A stretch of 64,000 nucleotides of DNA from an uncultured Clostridium sp. (GCA_902471875.1 CABRLN010000007.1:1-64000), one strand, 5' to 3'; positions 44,747 to 53,757 are shown, counted from the stretch's first letter. The notes: generated by a model not told the origin, from the sequence alone. Made by a program: numbers and translations.

Positions 44747-45529
44747 TTATTTTCTGCAAATAAACATTCCATATTCCTTAGGTATATTTAAAACACCGTT
44801 TACGGTATGACTTTCCAAAACCTTTTTCAAATCTAATCTTTTTATTTTTGCAATTGACACCATACCCGATAATGAATAAATATAATCTATTAAGTCGTCA
44901 ATATCAGTAACTGCTAAAGAATCTTCATAATCTAATCTTTTTATATTAGAAAAATATTTTTTTAAAATGTCATTACCATTTTGCAATGTAAAATTTTTAT
45001 TTGTTGTATCAGATATTCCATATTCCTTCAATAAACCTGCAATATAAGGTACAATACCATTCATACCATATGTAGCACAGTAAAAATATCCGCCATTTTT
45101 CATTACACGTTTAACTTCACATAATCCCTTTTCTAAATTAGGTACATGATATAACATCATATTAGCAATTACTATATCAAAACTATTATCTTCATAGGGA
45201 ATATTTTGAATATCAACTACATCATACAGTATATTTTCTGACTTACCAAGATTATTTTTTGCAACTGAAATCATACCTTCTGAAAAATCAGTAAGATACA
45301 ACCTGTTTACGTTATTAAGCAAACCCAAATGCAGCTTCCACATATCACCTGTACCACAACCAAGTTCTAATATTTCAATGTTAGGTACAATATTATAGTG
45401 AGAAAAAATCCAATTTCCAAATCCCATTTTATTAGTAGAATATTTTGTATGTATTGAAATTCGTTTATCAAGATTATTTGCCGTTTTGTATTGCTCTTGT
45501 ACTGTCCTATTTTGATTTATTATATTCAT
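44747..45529 (-). CDS. Class I SAM-dependent methyltransferase
   Basis: This 260-residue protein has the Rossmann-like fold: ILELGCGTGDMW (SAM-binding motif I), YDVVDIQNIPYEDNSFDIVIANMMLYHVPN (motifs II-III), and CEVKRVMKNGGYFYCATYGMNG. The substrate is unknown; small-molecule or quinone-type methylation is common for this class. The reading frame runs four codons further to a GTG, but GGAGGAG directly precedes the ATG at 45529, which is therefore the start. Monocistronic, convergent with the C39-like gene. Confidence 0.88.
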   Translation of the reverse strand: MNIINQNRTVQEQYKTANNLDKRISIHTKYSTNKMGFGNWIFSHYNIVPNIEILELGCGTGDMWKLHLGLLNNVNRLYLTDFSEGMISVAKNNLGKSENILYDVVDIQNIPYEDNSFDIVIANMMLYHVPNLEKGLCEVKRVMKNGGYFYCATYGMNGIVPYIAGLLKEYGISDTTNKNFTLQNGNDILKKYFSNIKRLDYEDSLAVTDIDDLIDYIYSLSGMVSIAKIKRLDLKKVLESHTVNGVLNIPKEYGMFICRK

Positions 45530-45711
45530 ACTCTCCTCCACGGTTTTCTATATTTTACTATACCTAACCAATATTACACAACCTATATGGTTGGAACAAT
45601 CAATATTATTGGTTAATTTAATTATATTATATGCTAATTACTACATATGTCAAACAAAAGGAGTGTGATTTTTATTTAATATATAATCCTAAAAGTATAG
45701 CTGATACAAAC

Positions 45712-45753
45712 AAAAGCCACAGCTTCAAGTAAATGCTTAACGCTGTGACTTTT
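45712..45753 (-). terminator. Terminator of the tpiA-pyrE-gpmI operon
   Basis: AAAAGCCACAGC and GCTGTGACTTTT pair with one mismatch around an 18-base loop, followed on the minus strand by a T-rich tail. It lies 22 bp past the gpmI stop. Confidence 0.75.
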
Positions 45754-45774
45754 AGTTTTTATAAAAATATAAAT

Positions 45775-47295
45775 TTATTCTTCAATTAAGCTTGTGCCTG
45801 TCATTTCTTTTGGCTGAGGAATGCCCATCATTTGCAGCATTGTTGGTGTAATATCTGCCAGCTTTCCGCCCTCTTGCTTTAACTTGCAATCATAACCAAC
45901 TATACATAAAGGAACAAGGTTAGTTGTGTGGGCTGTAAATGGTGAACCGTCTGTGTCAACCATCCTATCCGCATTGCCATGATCAGCAGTAATTACAGTA
46001 ATACCACCCATTTCGTTTACAGCATCTACTACCTTACCTACACATTCGTCAACTGCTTCAACAGCCTTTACCGCAGCGTCAAATACACCTGTATGACCAA
46101 CCATGTCGCAGTTTGCATAATTTAAAATAATAGCGTCATATTTACCGCTTTTTATTCTTTCAACAATTTTTTCACAAACCTCTGGTGCACTCATTTCAGG
46201 CTGCATATCATATGTTGCAACCTTTGGCGAAGCTACAAGAACTCTGTCCTCGCCCTCATATGGTGCCTCTACTCCACCGTTAAAGAAGAATGTTACATGA
46301 GCATACTTTTCTGTTTCAGCAATTCTTAGCTGGGTTTTGCCCTGTGATGCTAAGTATTCACCAAAAGTATTGTTAAGTGACTGCGGCTTAAAAGCAATTT
46401 CTGCATTTGGCATTGTAGAGTCATACTCTGTCATACAAACAAAGTTTACAGGAATCATACCGTTCTTTCTTTCAAAGCCTGTAAAGTCAGGGTCAACAAA
46501 TGTTCTTGTAATCTCTCTTGCTCTGTCAGGACGGAAGTTAATAAATATTAAAGAATCGTTAGCTTTAATTGGCTCTGCACCCTCTATAACCGTAGGAATA
46601 ACAAACTCATCTGTTACGCCGTCAGCATAAGAATTTTCCATAGCCTTTACAGCACAGCAAGCTTTATTACCCTCACCATATACCATAGCAGCATAAGCTT
46701 TTTCTACTCTGTCCCAGTTAGTATCTCTGTCCATTGCATAGTAACGGCCCTCAACAGTTGCAAACTGACCAACGCCAATTTCGTCCATTTTAGCTGCTGC
46801 CTCTGCAACAAAGTCTTTGCCGCTTGAAGGAGGAACATCACGTCCGTCCATAAAACCGTGTACAAACACTTTTTCAACACCCTGCTTTTTAGCCATTTCA
46901 AGTAAAGCATAAAGGTGACCGTTAAAGCTGTGTACACCACCATTTGAAAGCAAACCCATAATGTGTAGTGATGTACCGTTTTCCTTAACATTTTTCATAG
47001 CTTTTAAAAGGGTTTCGTTTGTTTCAAACTCGCCGTCTTCAATAGCCTTCGTAATTCTTGTAAGATCTTGGTAAACAATTCTGCCGGCACCCATATTTGT
47101 GTGACCCACCTCACTGTTGCCCATTTGACCGTCAGGCAAACCAACTGCCATGCCTGATGCACCAATTGTTGTGTATGGATTTTCTGCAAAAATTTTATCC
47201 AAATTAGGCTTTTTTGCAGTTGATACAGCATTACCGCTGCCAGCAGGTGCAATACCGTAACCATCCATAATAACTAATACTGTAGGTTTTTTCAT
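45775..47295 (-). CDS. gpmI: 2,3-bisphosphoglycerate-independent phosphoglycerate mutase
   Basis: This manganese-dependent glycolytic enzyme interconverts 3- and 2-phosphoglycerate. The 506 residues are the usual length. The N-terminal VLVIMDGYG, the phosphoserine loop GNSEVGHTNMGAG (catalytic Ser near 62), GFMDGRDVPPSS, NFRPDRARE, YANCDMVGHTG and ITADHGNADRM are all intact metal or substrate motifs. It is last in the tpiA-pyrE-gpmI operon, twelve bases behind pyrE. AAGGAG lies before the ATG. Confidence 0.98.
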   Translation of the reverse strand: MKKPTVLVIMDGYGIAPAGSGNAVSTAKKPNLDKIFAENPYTTIGASGMAVGLPDGQMGNSEVGHTNMGAGRIVYQDLTRITKAIEDGEFETNETLLKAMKNVKENGTSLHIMGLLSNGGVHSFNGHLYALLEMAKKQGVEKVFVHGFMDGRDVPPSSGKDFVAEAAAKMDEIGVGQFATVEGRYYAMDRDTNWDRVEKAYAAMVYGEGNKACCAVKAMENSYADGVTDEFVIPTVIEGAEPIKANDSLIFINFRPDRAREITRTFVDPDFTGFERKNGMIPVNFVCMTEYDSTMPNAEIAFKPQSLNNTFGEYLASQGKTQLRIAETEKYAHVTFFFNGGVEAPYEGEDRVLVASPKVATYDMQPEMSAPEVCEKIVERIKSGKYDAIILNYANCDMVGHTGVFDAAVKAVEAVDECVGKVVDAVNEMGGITVITADHGNADRMVDTDGSPFTAHTTNLVPLCIVGYDCKLKQEGGKLADITPTMLQMMGIPQPKEMTGTSLIEE

Positions 47296-47307
47296 TTCAT
47301 TATCTCC

Positions 47308-47832
47308 TTAAACTTGAGCTTTAATATAATCCATGGTAAATGCAGGAATCAGCTTAAGGTCTTCAGCTGCAAGAATATCTGTAGCTTTATCTGCTCTTTG
47401 AATTACACAAAGAACATTCTCTACAATAGCGCCTTTCTTTCTAAGCTCTCTTACGCCGTCAATAATAGCACCGCCTGTTGTAACAACATCTTCAATAATA
47501 AGAACCTTTTTACCTGCAACATCGGCACCCTCTGCAAGCTTACAAGTACCATATTCTTTAGCCTTTTTTCTTACAAAAGCAGCCTGCATACCTGTATTTA
47601 AAGAAATTGCTGTTACTACAGGAATGCCTCCCATTTCAAGTCCTGCAATAACCTCTGTTCCTTCAGGAATAAGGTCTGACATAATTTTTGCAATTTCGTT
47701 CAAAACCTCAGGGTTAGCCTCAAAAAGATATTTATCAAAATATTCATTTGAAATTTGACCTGATCTTAATAGAAATTCGCCTGTAATATGTGAAAGCTCG
47801 TAAATTTTCTTAGCTACTTGCTCTTTTGTCAT
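47308..47832 (-). CDS. pyrE: Orotate phosphoribosyltransferase
   Basis: This de novo pyrimidine enzyme joins orotate to PRPP to give OMP. At 174 residues it is on the short side of the family. The 13-residue PRPP motif VLIIEDVVTTGGA and the flexible-loop residues RKKAKEYGTCKLAEG are present, as is GLEMGGIPVVTA. The position is unusual: it lies between tpiA (24 bp upstream) and gpmI (12 bp downstream) instead of with other pyr genes. GGAG precedes the ATG. Confidence 0.93.
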   Translation of the reverse strand: MTKEQVAKKIYELSHITGEFLLRSGQISNEYFDKYLFEANPEVLNEIAKIMSDLIPEGTEVIAGLEMGGIPVVTAISLNTGMQAAFVRKKAKEYGTCKLAEGADVAGKKVLIIEDVVTTGGAIIDGVRELRKKGAIVENVLCVIQRADKATDILAAEDLKLIPAFTMDYIKAQV

Positions 47833-47856
47833 TTTTTATTCACTCCGTTAAATTAA

Positions 47857-48624
47857 TTATTTGCTTGCTGCCTTTACAATAGCTGCAAATTTTTCTGCTA
47901 CAAGTGCAGCACCACCAATAAGACCGCCGTCAACATTTTCTTTGCTTAGCAGCTCGTCACAGTTACCGTCATTCATAGAACCACCGTACTGAATTGTAAC
48001 AGCGTTTGCAACATCTTGACCATAAAGCTTTGCAAGTGTAGCACGAATAAATGCACAAACCTCTTCAGCCTGCTCAGCTGTAGCTGTTTTACCTGTACCA
48101 ATAGCCCAAACCGGCTCGTAAGCAATAATTGTATTTTTAACATCTTCAGCAGAAACATCAAACAAATCAAGCTTAATTTGTCTTGCAATAACTTCTTCTG
48201 TAATATCGCACTCACGCTCCCACAAAAGCTCACCAACACAAACAATTGGCTTTAAACCTGCTGCAAGAGCAGCCTTTGTTCTCTTATTAACCGTTTCGTC
48301 TGTTTCGCCAAAATACTGTCTTCTTTCACTGTGGCCAAGTACAACATATTCTACGCCAAGTTCTTTTAGCATACCTGTTGAAATTTCGCCCGTAAAAGCA
48401 CCACTCTCTGCCCAGTGGCAGTTCTCGGCACCAATTTTAATATTTGTACCCTTTGTAACCTCAATAGCTGTGCAAAGGTCGACATAAGGAACACAAGCTA
48501 TAACTTCACAATCTGCATCCTTTACAAGAGGTGCAATTTCATTAAGTAGAACCTTAGCCTCGCTAGGTGTTTTATTCATTTTCCAGTTACCTGCAATAAC
48601 TGCTTTTCTTAACTGCTTATTCAT
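47857..48624 (-). CDS. tpiA: Triosephosphate isomerase
   Basis: This TIM-barrel glycolytic enzyme interconverts dihydroxyacetone phosphate and glyceraldehyde 3-phosphate. The 255 residues carry AGNWKMNK (catalytic Lys), LGHSERRQYFGETDE (catalytic His), AYEPVWAIGTGKTAT (catalytic Glu with the flexible loop) and YGGSM / GGLIGGAAL (phosphate site). It is the first gene of the operon with pyrE and gpmI. AAAGGAAG precedes the ATG. Confidence 0.98.
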   Translation of the reverse strand: MNKQLRKAVIAGNWKMNKTPSEAKVLLNEIAPLVKDADCEVIACVPYVDLCTAIEVTKGTNIKIGAENCHWAESGAFTGEISTGMLKELGVEYVVLGHSERRQYFGETDETVNKRTKAALAAGLKPIVCVGELLWERECDITEEVIARQIKLDLFDVSAEDVKNTIIAYEPVWAIGTGKTATAEQAEEVCAFIRATLAKLYGQDVANAVTIQYGGSMNDGNCDELLSKENVDGGLIGGAALVAEKFAAIVKAASK

Positions 48625-48726
48625 TTTAAAAACTTCCTTTCAGATATTATTCTTTAAACATATCAGACTTATTGCCTGTTGTAACCGTTATTAAACGGAT
48701 TTTCAACTTTAAAACTTTATTCTTGA

Positions 48727-49362
48727 TTATTCATTGACCGAACTACTACAGGAATTTACTATAGATTGTTCAGTCATATTTCTATTGTCATATACATTAC
48801 CCTGTGTCTGGTGTGGGGTATTTTGATTGGCATATACATTGCCTTGCATCTGTTGTGGGGTATTTTGATTGGCATATACATTGCCTTGCATCTGTTGTGG
48901 GATATTTTGATTGGCATATACATTTCCCTGCATCTGTTGAGGCATATTGGATTGTGCATATACATTGTTACCTTGTATTTGAGGCTGTATATTAATATTA
49001 CTGTTAAACTGTGACGGTGAAGATTGTATTAACCTTGCTTGCAGCATACTTAGCAAACTGTCAACCCTTGATTTTAACATTGATTTTGGTATGCACCCCA
49101 CAAAACCTGTTAATCCCATTTCACTAACATATACACCGGGTAATATTGCAAATTTTAGCCATGCCTCTATAACATAAACTCCGTTTTGGTACGATAGCTT
49201 TATATATTGCGGTGCTGTCAACATACCAACACCCTTTTTCCAAATGTATTCACCATTTTCTGCCTTTAATTCAAATCCCTCGCTTGTCAGATATGTGGCA
49301 ACACAATTATTAACCTGTTGTTCAGGCAAAGCAGAAGTAAAACTTTGAATATATCTTGACAT
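48727..49362 (-). CDS. Protein of unknown function with a Gln/Asn-rich tandem repeat
   Basis: The 211 residues show no signal peptide or long hydrophobic helix. Residues 1-115 look like a compact alpha/beta domain (EGFELKAENGEYIWKKGVG, YIKLSYQNGVYVIEAWLKF). Residues 130-200 are about five copies of a 14-residue unit, QGNVYANQNTPQQM. I do not recognise the protein. The sequence suggests a globular head with a flexible Gln/Asn tail. It lies between pgk and tpiA on the same strand, but at 102 bp from tpiA. Confidence 0.75.
   Translation of the reverse strand: MSRYIQSFTSALPEQQVNNCVATYLTSEGFELKAENGEYIWKKGVGMLTAPQYIKLSYQNGVYVIEAWLKFAILPGVYVSEMGLTGFVGCIPKSMLKSRVDSLLSMLQARLIQSSPSQFNSNINIQPQIQGNNVYAQSNMPQQMQGNVYANQNIPQQMQGNVYANQNTPQQMQGNVYANQNTPHQTQGNVYDNRNMTEQSIVNSCSSSVNE
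48763..48975 (-). repeat. 42-bp coding tandem repeat
   Basis: About five head-to-tail copies of a 42-bp unit encode QGNVYANQNTPQQM and variants. The inner three copies are nearly identical; the outer ones have diverged. The unit length is a multiple of three, so copy number can change without breaking the frame. Confidence 0.85.
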
Positions 49363-49524
49363 ATTGTCACCGCTTTCTTTTTCAAAAACACTTAATAATA
49401 TAATGCATCTGTTACATAATTGTACCCAACTTACTTATAGTAAATTTTATAAATATATTTTGACAAATGACATAGCATATATAAACAAATTATCTCTTGT
49501 TTTAATTAGATACAACCTAGCAAC

Positions 49525-49547
49525 AAGGGCGGAAAAATTCCGCCCTT
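49525..49547. terminator. Hairpin after pgk
   Basis: The perfect 10-bp stem AAGGGCGGAA/TTCCGCCCTT has a three-base loop, thirteen bases past the pgk stop. The T-rich tail is better on the plus strand, but position points to pgk on the minus strand. Confidence 0.75.
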
Positions 49548-49559
49548 TATTTTTGTTAA

Positions 49560-50774
49560 TTATTTTTTGTCAGCAATAGCTGCAATACCAGGAAGAACCT
49601 TACCCTCAAGATATTCAAGAGACGCACCGCCGCCTGTTGAGATGTGGCTCATTTTATCAGCAAAGCCAAGCTGAATAACAGCAGCTGCTGAGTCACCACC
49701 GCCTATAATTGTTGTAGCATCTGTTTCTGCAAGAGCCTTAGCAACAGCTATTGTACCCTTTGCAAGTGTTGGGTTTTCAAACACACCCATAGGACCATTC
49801 CAAACAACTGTTTTAGCTGACTTAACAGCCTCTGCAAATAACTCCTGTGTCTTTGTACCAATGTCAAGACCCTCTTTGTCAGCAGGAATTGAAGTTGACT
49901 CAACAACTTCAACTTCGATAGGAGCGTCGATAGGATCAGGGAATGACGCTGAAACTGTTGTATCAATAGGAAGAAGAAGCTTTTTACCAAGCTTTTCAGC
50001 CTTTTCCATCATTTCTTTACAATAATCAATTTTGCTATCATCAACAAGTGACTTACCAACCTCATAGCCCTTAGCCTTTAAGAATGTGTAAGCCATGCCT
50101 CCTCCGATGATAAGCGTGTCGCACTTCTCAAGTAAATTAGAAATAACATTAAGCTTGTCTGCAACCTTAGCACCGCCAAGAATAGCAACAAAAGGTCTTA
50201 CAGGCTGCTCTACAGCATTGCCAAGATAGTTAATTTCCTTTTGCATTAAATAGCCAACGGCTGTTTCTTTAACAAACTCTGTTACGCCAACTGTTGAGCA
50301 ATGTGCTCTGTGAGCTGAACCAAAAGCATCCATTACAAATACATCTGCAAGTGTTGCAAGGTCTTTGCTGAATGGCTCTTCATTCTTTGTTTCTTCCTTG
50401 CGGAAACGAGTATTTTGCAAAAGAACTACATCACCGTCGTTCATAGCTGCAACAGCCTTTTTAGCATTTTCGCCAACAACTTCGTCGTCATTAGCAAATA
50501 CTACTTCTTTACCCAACAGCTCGCCAAGTCTTACTGCTACAGGAGCAAGTGAGAACTTCTCCTCAGCACCGTTCTTCGGTTTACCAAGGTGAGAGCAAAG
50601 TACAACCTTGCCGCCATCATTAATTAATTTTTGAATTGTAGGAAGAGCAGCTGTAATTCTGTTGTCATTTGTAATAACACCGTCTTTAAGAGGTACATTA
50701 AAGTCACAACGAACAAGAACTCTCTTACCTTTTACATTAATATCATCTACTGTAGCTTTGTCTAGAAAACCCAT
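49560..50774 (-). CDS. pgk: Phosphoglycerate kinase
   Basis: This glycolytic kinase moves the phosphate of 1,3-bisphosphoglycerate to ADP. From the ATG at 50774 the product is 404 residues. AAAGGATG lies before this ATG, so the codons further upstream are not needed. Typical motifs are VLVRCDFNVPL, the substrate-binding CSHLGKPK, AFGSAHRAHCSTVG, PFVAILGGAKVADK, NGPMGVFE, and GGGDSAAAV / STGGGASLEYLEGK at the C terminus. It has its own promoter (50853-50881) with an overlapping cre-like palindrome. gapA is not in the window. Confidence 0.98.
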   Translation of the reverse strand: MGFLDKATVDDINVKGKRVLVRCDFNVPLKDGVITNDNRITAALPTIQKLINDGGKVVLCSHLGKPKNGAEEKFSLAPVAVRLGELLGKEVVFANDDEVVGENAKKAVAAMNDGDVVLLQNTRFRKEETKNEEPFSKDLATLADVFVMDAFGSAHRAHCSTVGVTEFVKETAVGYLMQKEINYLGNAVEQPVRPFVAILGGAKVADKLNVISNLLEKCDTLIIGGGMAYTFLKAKGYEVGKSLVDDSKIDYCKEMMEKAEKLGKKLLLPIDTTVSASFPDPIDAPIEVEVVESTSIPADKEGLDIGTKTQELFAEAVKSAKTVVWNGPMGVFENPTLAKGTIAVAKALAETDATTIIGGGDSAAAVIQLGFADKMSHISTGGGASLEYLEGKVLPGIAAIADKK

Positions 50775-50830
50775 TCTAAAACATCCTTTCAAGTATATTT
50801 AAGTCTTTCTATGTGTGGTTTATTAATCAC

Positions 50831-50844
50831 TGAAAGCGCTTCAT
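50831..50844 (-). promoter_or_regulatory. cre-like catabolite operator at pgk
   Basis: TGAAAGCGCTTCAT matches the Gram-positive cre consensus at all but one position and is a near-palindrome around the central CG. It sits at about +2 to +15 of the predicted pgk transcript, a position from which CcpA normally represses. The CcpA gene is not in the window. Confidence 0.5.
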
Positions 50845-50852
50845 ACATTTAT

Positions 50853-50881
50853 ATTTTATAATAAATTGGTATATTTTTCAA
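50853..50881 (-). promoter_or_regulatory. pgk promoter
   Basis: On the minus strand TTGAAA (50876-50881), 17 bases, TAAAAT (50853-50858). The leader to the pgk ATG would be about 70 nt. Confidence 0.65.
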
Positions 50882-50940
50882 TACTTAGTACATTGAATTT
50901 ATCTTGTTTCCGAGAAATTTTAATAAAAAAACTTGCACCA

Positions 50941-51441
50941 TTATTCATTCCAACTATAGTTACGCAATTCACCTTCACACAACAACTGTGGGTAATTCCA
51001 CTGTCTTAGTGTTTCATATACTGCAATTGCTACCGAATTTGACAGATTAAGGCTTCGTGCTTCATTAATCATAGGAATACGCACTGTTGTATCAGGATTA
51101 TTATGCAATAAGTCCTCAGGCAAGCCTGCTGTTTCGCGTCCAAACAGCAGATATGAGCCGTCGGGATATTGTATATCTGAATGAATATGCTGTGCTTTGG
51201 TAGAAAAGTAGTAGTATGGACCTTTTGTTTTGTTAAAAAAATCCTTTAAATTATCATACACGGTAATGTCCAGTAAATCCCAATAATCAAGTCCTGCTCG
51301 CTTTACAGCCTTCTCACTTATGCTGAATCCAAGCGGTCTAACCAAATGAAGTTTTGCACCTGTTGCTGCACATGTGCGTGCTATATTACCGGTGTTTTGA
51401 GGAATTTCAGGCTCTACTAAAACTATGTTAAGTTCTGCCAT
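50941..51441 (-). CDS. trmL: tRNA (cytidine/uridine(34)-2'-O)-methyltransferase
   Basis: This SPOUT-class enzyme methylates the ribose of the wobble base in leucine tRNAs. The 166 residues contain only the catalytic domain: the N-terminal LVEPEIPQNTGNIARTCAA, LLFGRETAGLP (motif 2) and IPMINEARSLNLSNSVAIAVYE (motif 3, SAM knot). It is monocistronic. Motif content and size match TrmL/YibK. Confidence 0.96.
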   Translation of the reverse strand: MAELNIVLVEPEIPQNTGNIARTCAATGAKLHLVRPLGFSISEKAVKRAGLDYWDLLDITVYDNLKDFFNKTKGPYYYFSTKAQHIHSDIQYPDGSYLLFGRETAGLPEDLLHNNPDTTVRIPMINEARSLNLSNSVAIAVYETLRQWNYPQLLCEGELRNYSWNE

Positions 51442-51774
51442 AATTTATATTGTCCTTTCTGTGATAAATTATTAACTTTTTGTGCAAAATATTAAGGCAT
51501 ATCTGAATAATTAACAGTTTATTTTAAATTGGTCTTTCTACTTTATACTGCTCTTAAATAAGGCTAATAAATTATGTTTTATGGCACTGACTAGGTTTCA
51601 ACACACTAAAAAGTTAAAATAAATCATAATTTATACGCTAATTTTTCTAATTTAAATATTCGGGTGTGCTTAATATTTTCAGATATGCCATAAAAGGAAG
51701 TGGTCACTATTAATAATGCTATACTTCTTGAAAATTTATTATCATTTTATACTCTATACAGGAGGTGCAGACAA

Positions 51775-51957
51775 ATGACAAAAAATACAATGAGTGTTGC
51801 AAAAAGTGTTGCTGCTGTTGTAGCAACGAGCATGGTAGTTGGTTATGTTAGTAATAAGGTTATGAAAAAGAACCCAAAAACCGTAAAACGCAAGGCAAGT
51901 GACGCTATGAGCGCCATGGGCCAGATTGTAAATGATATTTCATATCTTTTGAAATAA
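51775..51957 (+). CDS. Small basic membrane-associated peptide, 60 residues
   Basis: The frame opens at 51700, but the strong AGGAGGTG at 51759-51766 points to the ATG at 51775, giving 60 residues. Residues 8-25 are hydrophobic (AKSVAAVVATSMVVGYV), followed by a basic stretch (NKVMKKNPKTVKRKASDAM). Function unknown; the pattern is one membrane anchor and a cytoplasmic basic tail. The 333 bp upstream (51442-51774) is AT-rich, and I see no other gene in it. Confidence 0.65.
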   Translation: MTKNTMSVAKSVAAVVATSMVVGYVSNKVMKKNPKTVKRKASDAMSAMGQIVNDISYLLK

Positions 51958-52006
51958 TTTGTGTATAAAATGCAGAAAGGCTTATTATTATTTGCCTTTC
52001 TGCATT

Positions 52007-52510
52007 TTATATTTTCTTTTCCATCAAATAAAATTTACCTTTTCGCCAGTTTGCAAAGCCAACCTTTTTATATCCCAATTTTTCGTATAACTTTAGCGCA
52101 TACGGATTCTGCGTAAATGCGTCAAGCCTTATTGCTTCTATACCTTGTGCTTTTAGAAGGTGTTCAATATACAGCATTGCTTGCCTGCCAATACCCTTAT
52201 TTTGGTACAATGGGTTAACGCATAATCTATGTACAACTTTATAACCGGTATTAGGAAAACACCAATTGCCATTATTATATTCAACATCGTACTCTGTATT
52301 TATTACAAAAGCAGATACAATAATTTTATTATGTGTACCAACATACATTTGCCTGTTTAAAATGTCCTTTACAATTATATCTTTATCAGGGTAAATGTTG
52401 TCCCACTGGTTTATTCCGTTTTTATCCATTTCAGATATGGCAGCTAAAAACATATTATAAATTTGGTCAGTCTGTGTTTCATCTGTTAAATGAAATTCAA
52501 ATTTTTCCAT
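52007..52510 (-). CDS. GNAT family N-acetyltransferase
   Basis: This 167-residue Gcn5-related acetyltransferase has the acetyl-CoA pyrophosphate loop NPLYQNKGIGRQAM (motif A) and the C-terminal LYEKLGYKKVGF (motif B). The substrate is unknown. It starts four bases after the mnmA stop, so translation is coupled to mnmA. The region between motifs is short, which is normal for this size. Confidence 0.85.
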   Translation of the reverse strand: MEKFEFHLTDETQTDQIYNMFLAAISEMDKNGINQWDNIYPDKDIIVKDILNRQMYVGTHNKIIVSAFVINTEYDVEYNNGNWCFPNTGYKVVHRLCVNPLYQNKGIGRQAMLYIEHLLKAQGIEAIRLDAFTQNPYALKLYEKLGYKKVGFANWRKGKFYLMEKKI

Positions 52511-52514
52511 TTAC

Positions 52515-53588
52515 TCACCTTATAGTTCCTCCGCCTACTACATATTCACCGTCATAAAATACTACAGCTTGTCCTTTTGTAATAGCTCTTTGTTTTTCAT
52601 CAAATTCAACTATCACTTTGTCTTCGCCTACAGGGTGAATTATAGCCGGTGCCTCTTTTTGGCTGTAACGAGTTTTTGCTGTTACTTTAATATCTACTGT
52701 TGGCGGGTCAATAGCTATCCAGTTAAGTTCTTCAGCAGTTAATGTGTTGGTAAATAGGTCAACATTTTCACCTAGCGTTACAATATTATTTTCAGGATTT
52801 TTGTCCAACACAAAAATCGGGTGCTTATAGCTTATTCCTAAACCCTTTCGCTGACCTATTGTATAGTGAATTATTCCTTTATGCCTGCCAAGCACTGTAC
52901 CGTCTTTGTACACAAAATTACCTTTCGGGCTGTGCATATTCATTGTGTTTTCCAAAAATTCTGCATAGTCACCGTCTTTTATAAAACAAATATCTTGGCT
53001 GTCAGGCTTTCGGGCATTTATAAGGCTGTGGTCTTCTGCAAGTTTACGTGACTGTTCCTTTGTCATTCCGCCTAGCGGAAACAAGGTGTGCCTTAGCATT
53101 TCTTGTGTTAAAACATATAATACATAGGTTTGGTCTTTGGTGTTATCAACTGCTTTTTTTATCAACACTCTGCCATCAGACGCAACTTCTCGCTGAACAT
53201 AATGTCCTGTTGCAATATAGTCATATTCCAACAGCTTTGCTCTTTCAAGCATTTTGTCAAACTTTATATATTTATTACAGTCTATACACGGGTTAGGAGT
53301 TTCGCCTCTTTCGTAGCTTTTGGCAAATTTATTAATAACCTTTTCATTAAACTGCTCACTAAAATTAAAAACATAGTGGTTAATACCAAGCTTGTAACAA
53401 ACAGTACGTGCGTCTTCAACATCGTCAAGCGAACAACAAGTTCTTGTTCTGTCATTTATACCAATATCATCGTTATTAAAAAGACGCAGTGTAGCGCCAT
53501 CGGTTTGGTAACCCTGCTGTTTTAATAACAGTGCAGCTACAGAGCTGTCAACACCTCCGCTCATACCTACTAAAACCTTTTTTGCCAT
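52515..53588 (-). CDS. mnmA: tRNA-specific 2-thiouridylase
   Basis: This enzyme adds sulfur to the wobble uridine of tRNA-Lys, -Glu and -Gln. The 357 residues show the PP-loop GMSGGVDSSVAALLL (residues 8-22), TPNPCIDCNKYIKF with the first catalytic Cys, and KPDSQDICFI with the second Cys. The C-terminal part (HYTIGQRKGLG) is the tRNA-binding domain. Both catalytic cysteines are present, so it should be active. First gene of a pair with a GNAT. Confidence 0.97.
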   Translation of the reverse strand: MAKKVLVGMSGGVDSSVAALLLKQQGYQTDGATLRLFNNDDIGINDRTRTCCSLDDVEDARTVCYKLGINHYVFNFSEQFNEKVINKFAKSYERGETPNPCIDCNKYIKFDKMLERAKLLEYDYIATGHYVQREVASDGRVLIKKAVDNTKDQTYVLYVLTQEMLRHTLFPLGGMTKEQSRKLAEDHSLINARKPDSQDICFIKDGDYAEFLENTMNMHSPKGNFVYKDGTVLGRHKGIIHYTIGQRKGLGISYKHPIFVLDKNPENNIVTLGENVDLFTNTLTAEELNWIAIDPPTVDIKVTAKTRYSQKEAPAIIHPVGEDKVIVEFDEKQRAITKGQAVVFYDGEYVVGGGTIR

Positions 53589-53714
53589 CTTTTCACCTTC
53601 TTCAAATTTATTAAAATTTTTTTATATTACATTATCTCAGTAGATAATTTATATATCCATTAACCGCTTATCATAATTGGTTATCATATAAAATATATTT
53701 TACTGATAAACAAC

Positions 53715-53744
53715 TTATGGGAATACAGTGTTGTATTCCCATAA
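53715..53744 (-). terminator. Hairpin after argF, end of the arginine operon
   Basis: The perfect 13-bp stem TTATGGGAATACA/TGTATTCCCATAA has a four-base loop, fourteen bases past the argF stop. The T-tail on the minus strand is poor. Confidence 0.65.
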
Positions 53745-53757
53745 ATTCATACAATAA

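Noticed and set aside
48766..49014. Repeat array taken at first sight for CRISPR, with overlapping plus-strand frames
   Set aside because: Units follow head to tail without unique spacers, in multiples of three within a minus-strand gene. No cas genes are near. The plus-strand frames are antisense to this repeat.
51700..51774. Longer form of the 60-residue peptide beginning at 51700
   Set aside because: No ribosome binding site there; AGGAGGTG lies inside the extension directly before the ATG at 51775.
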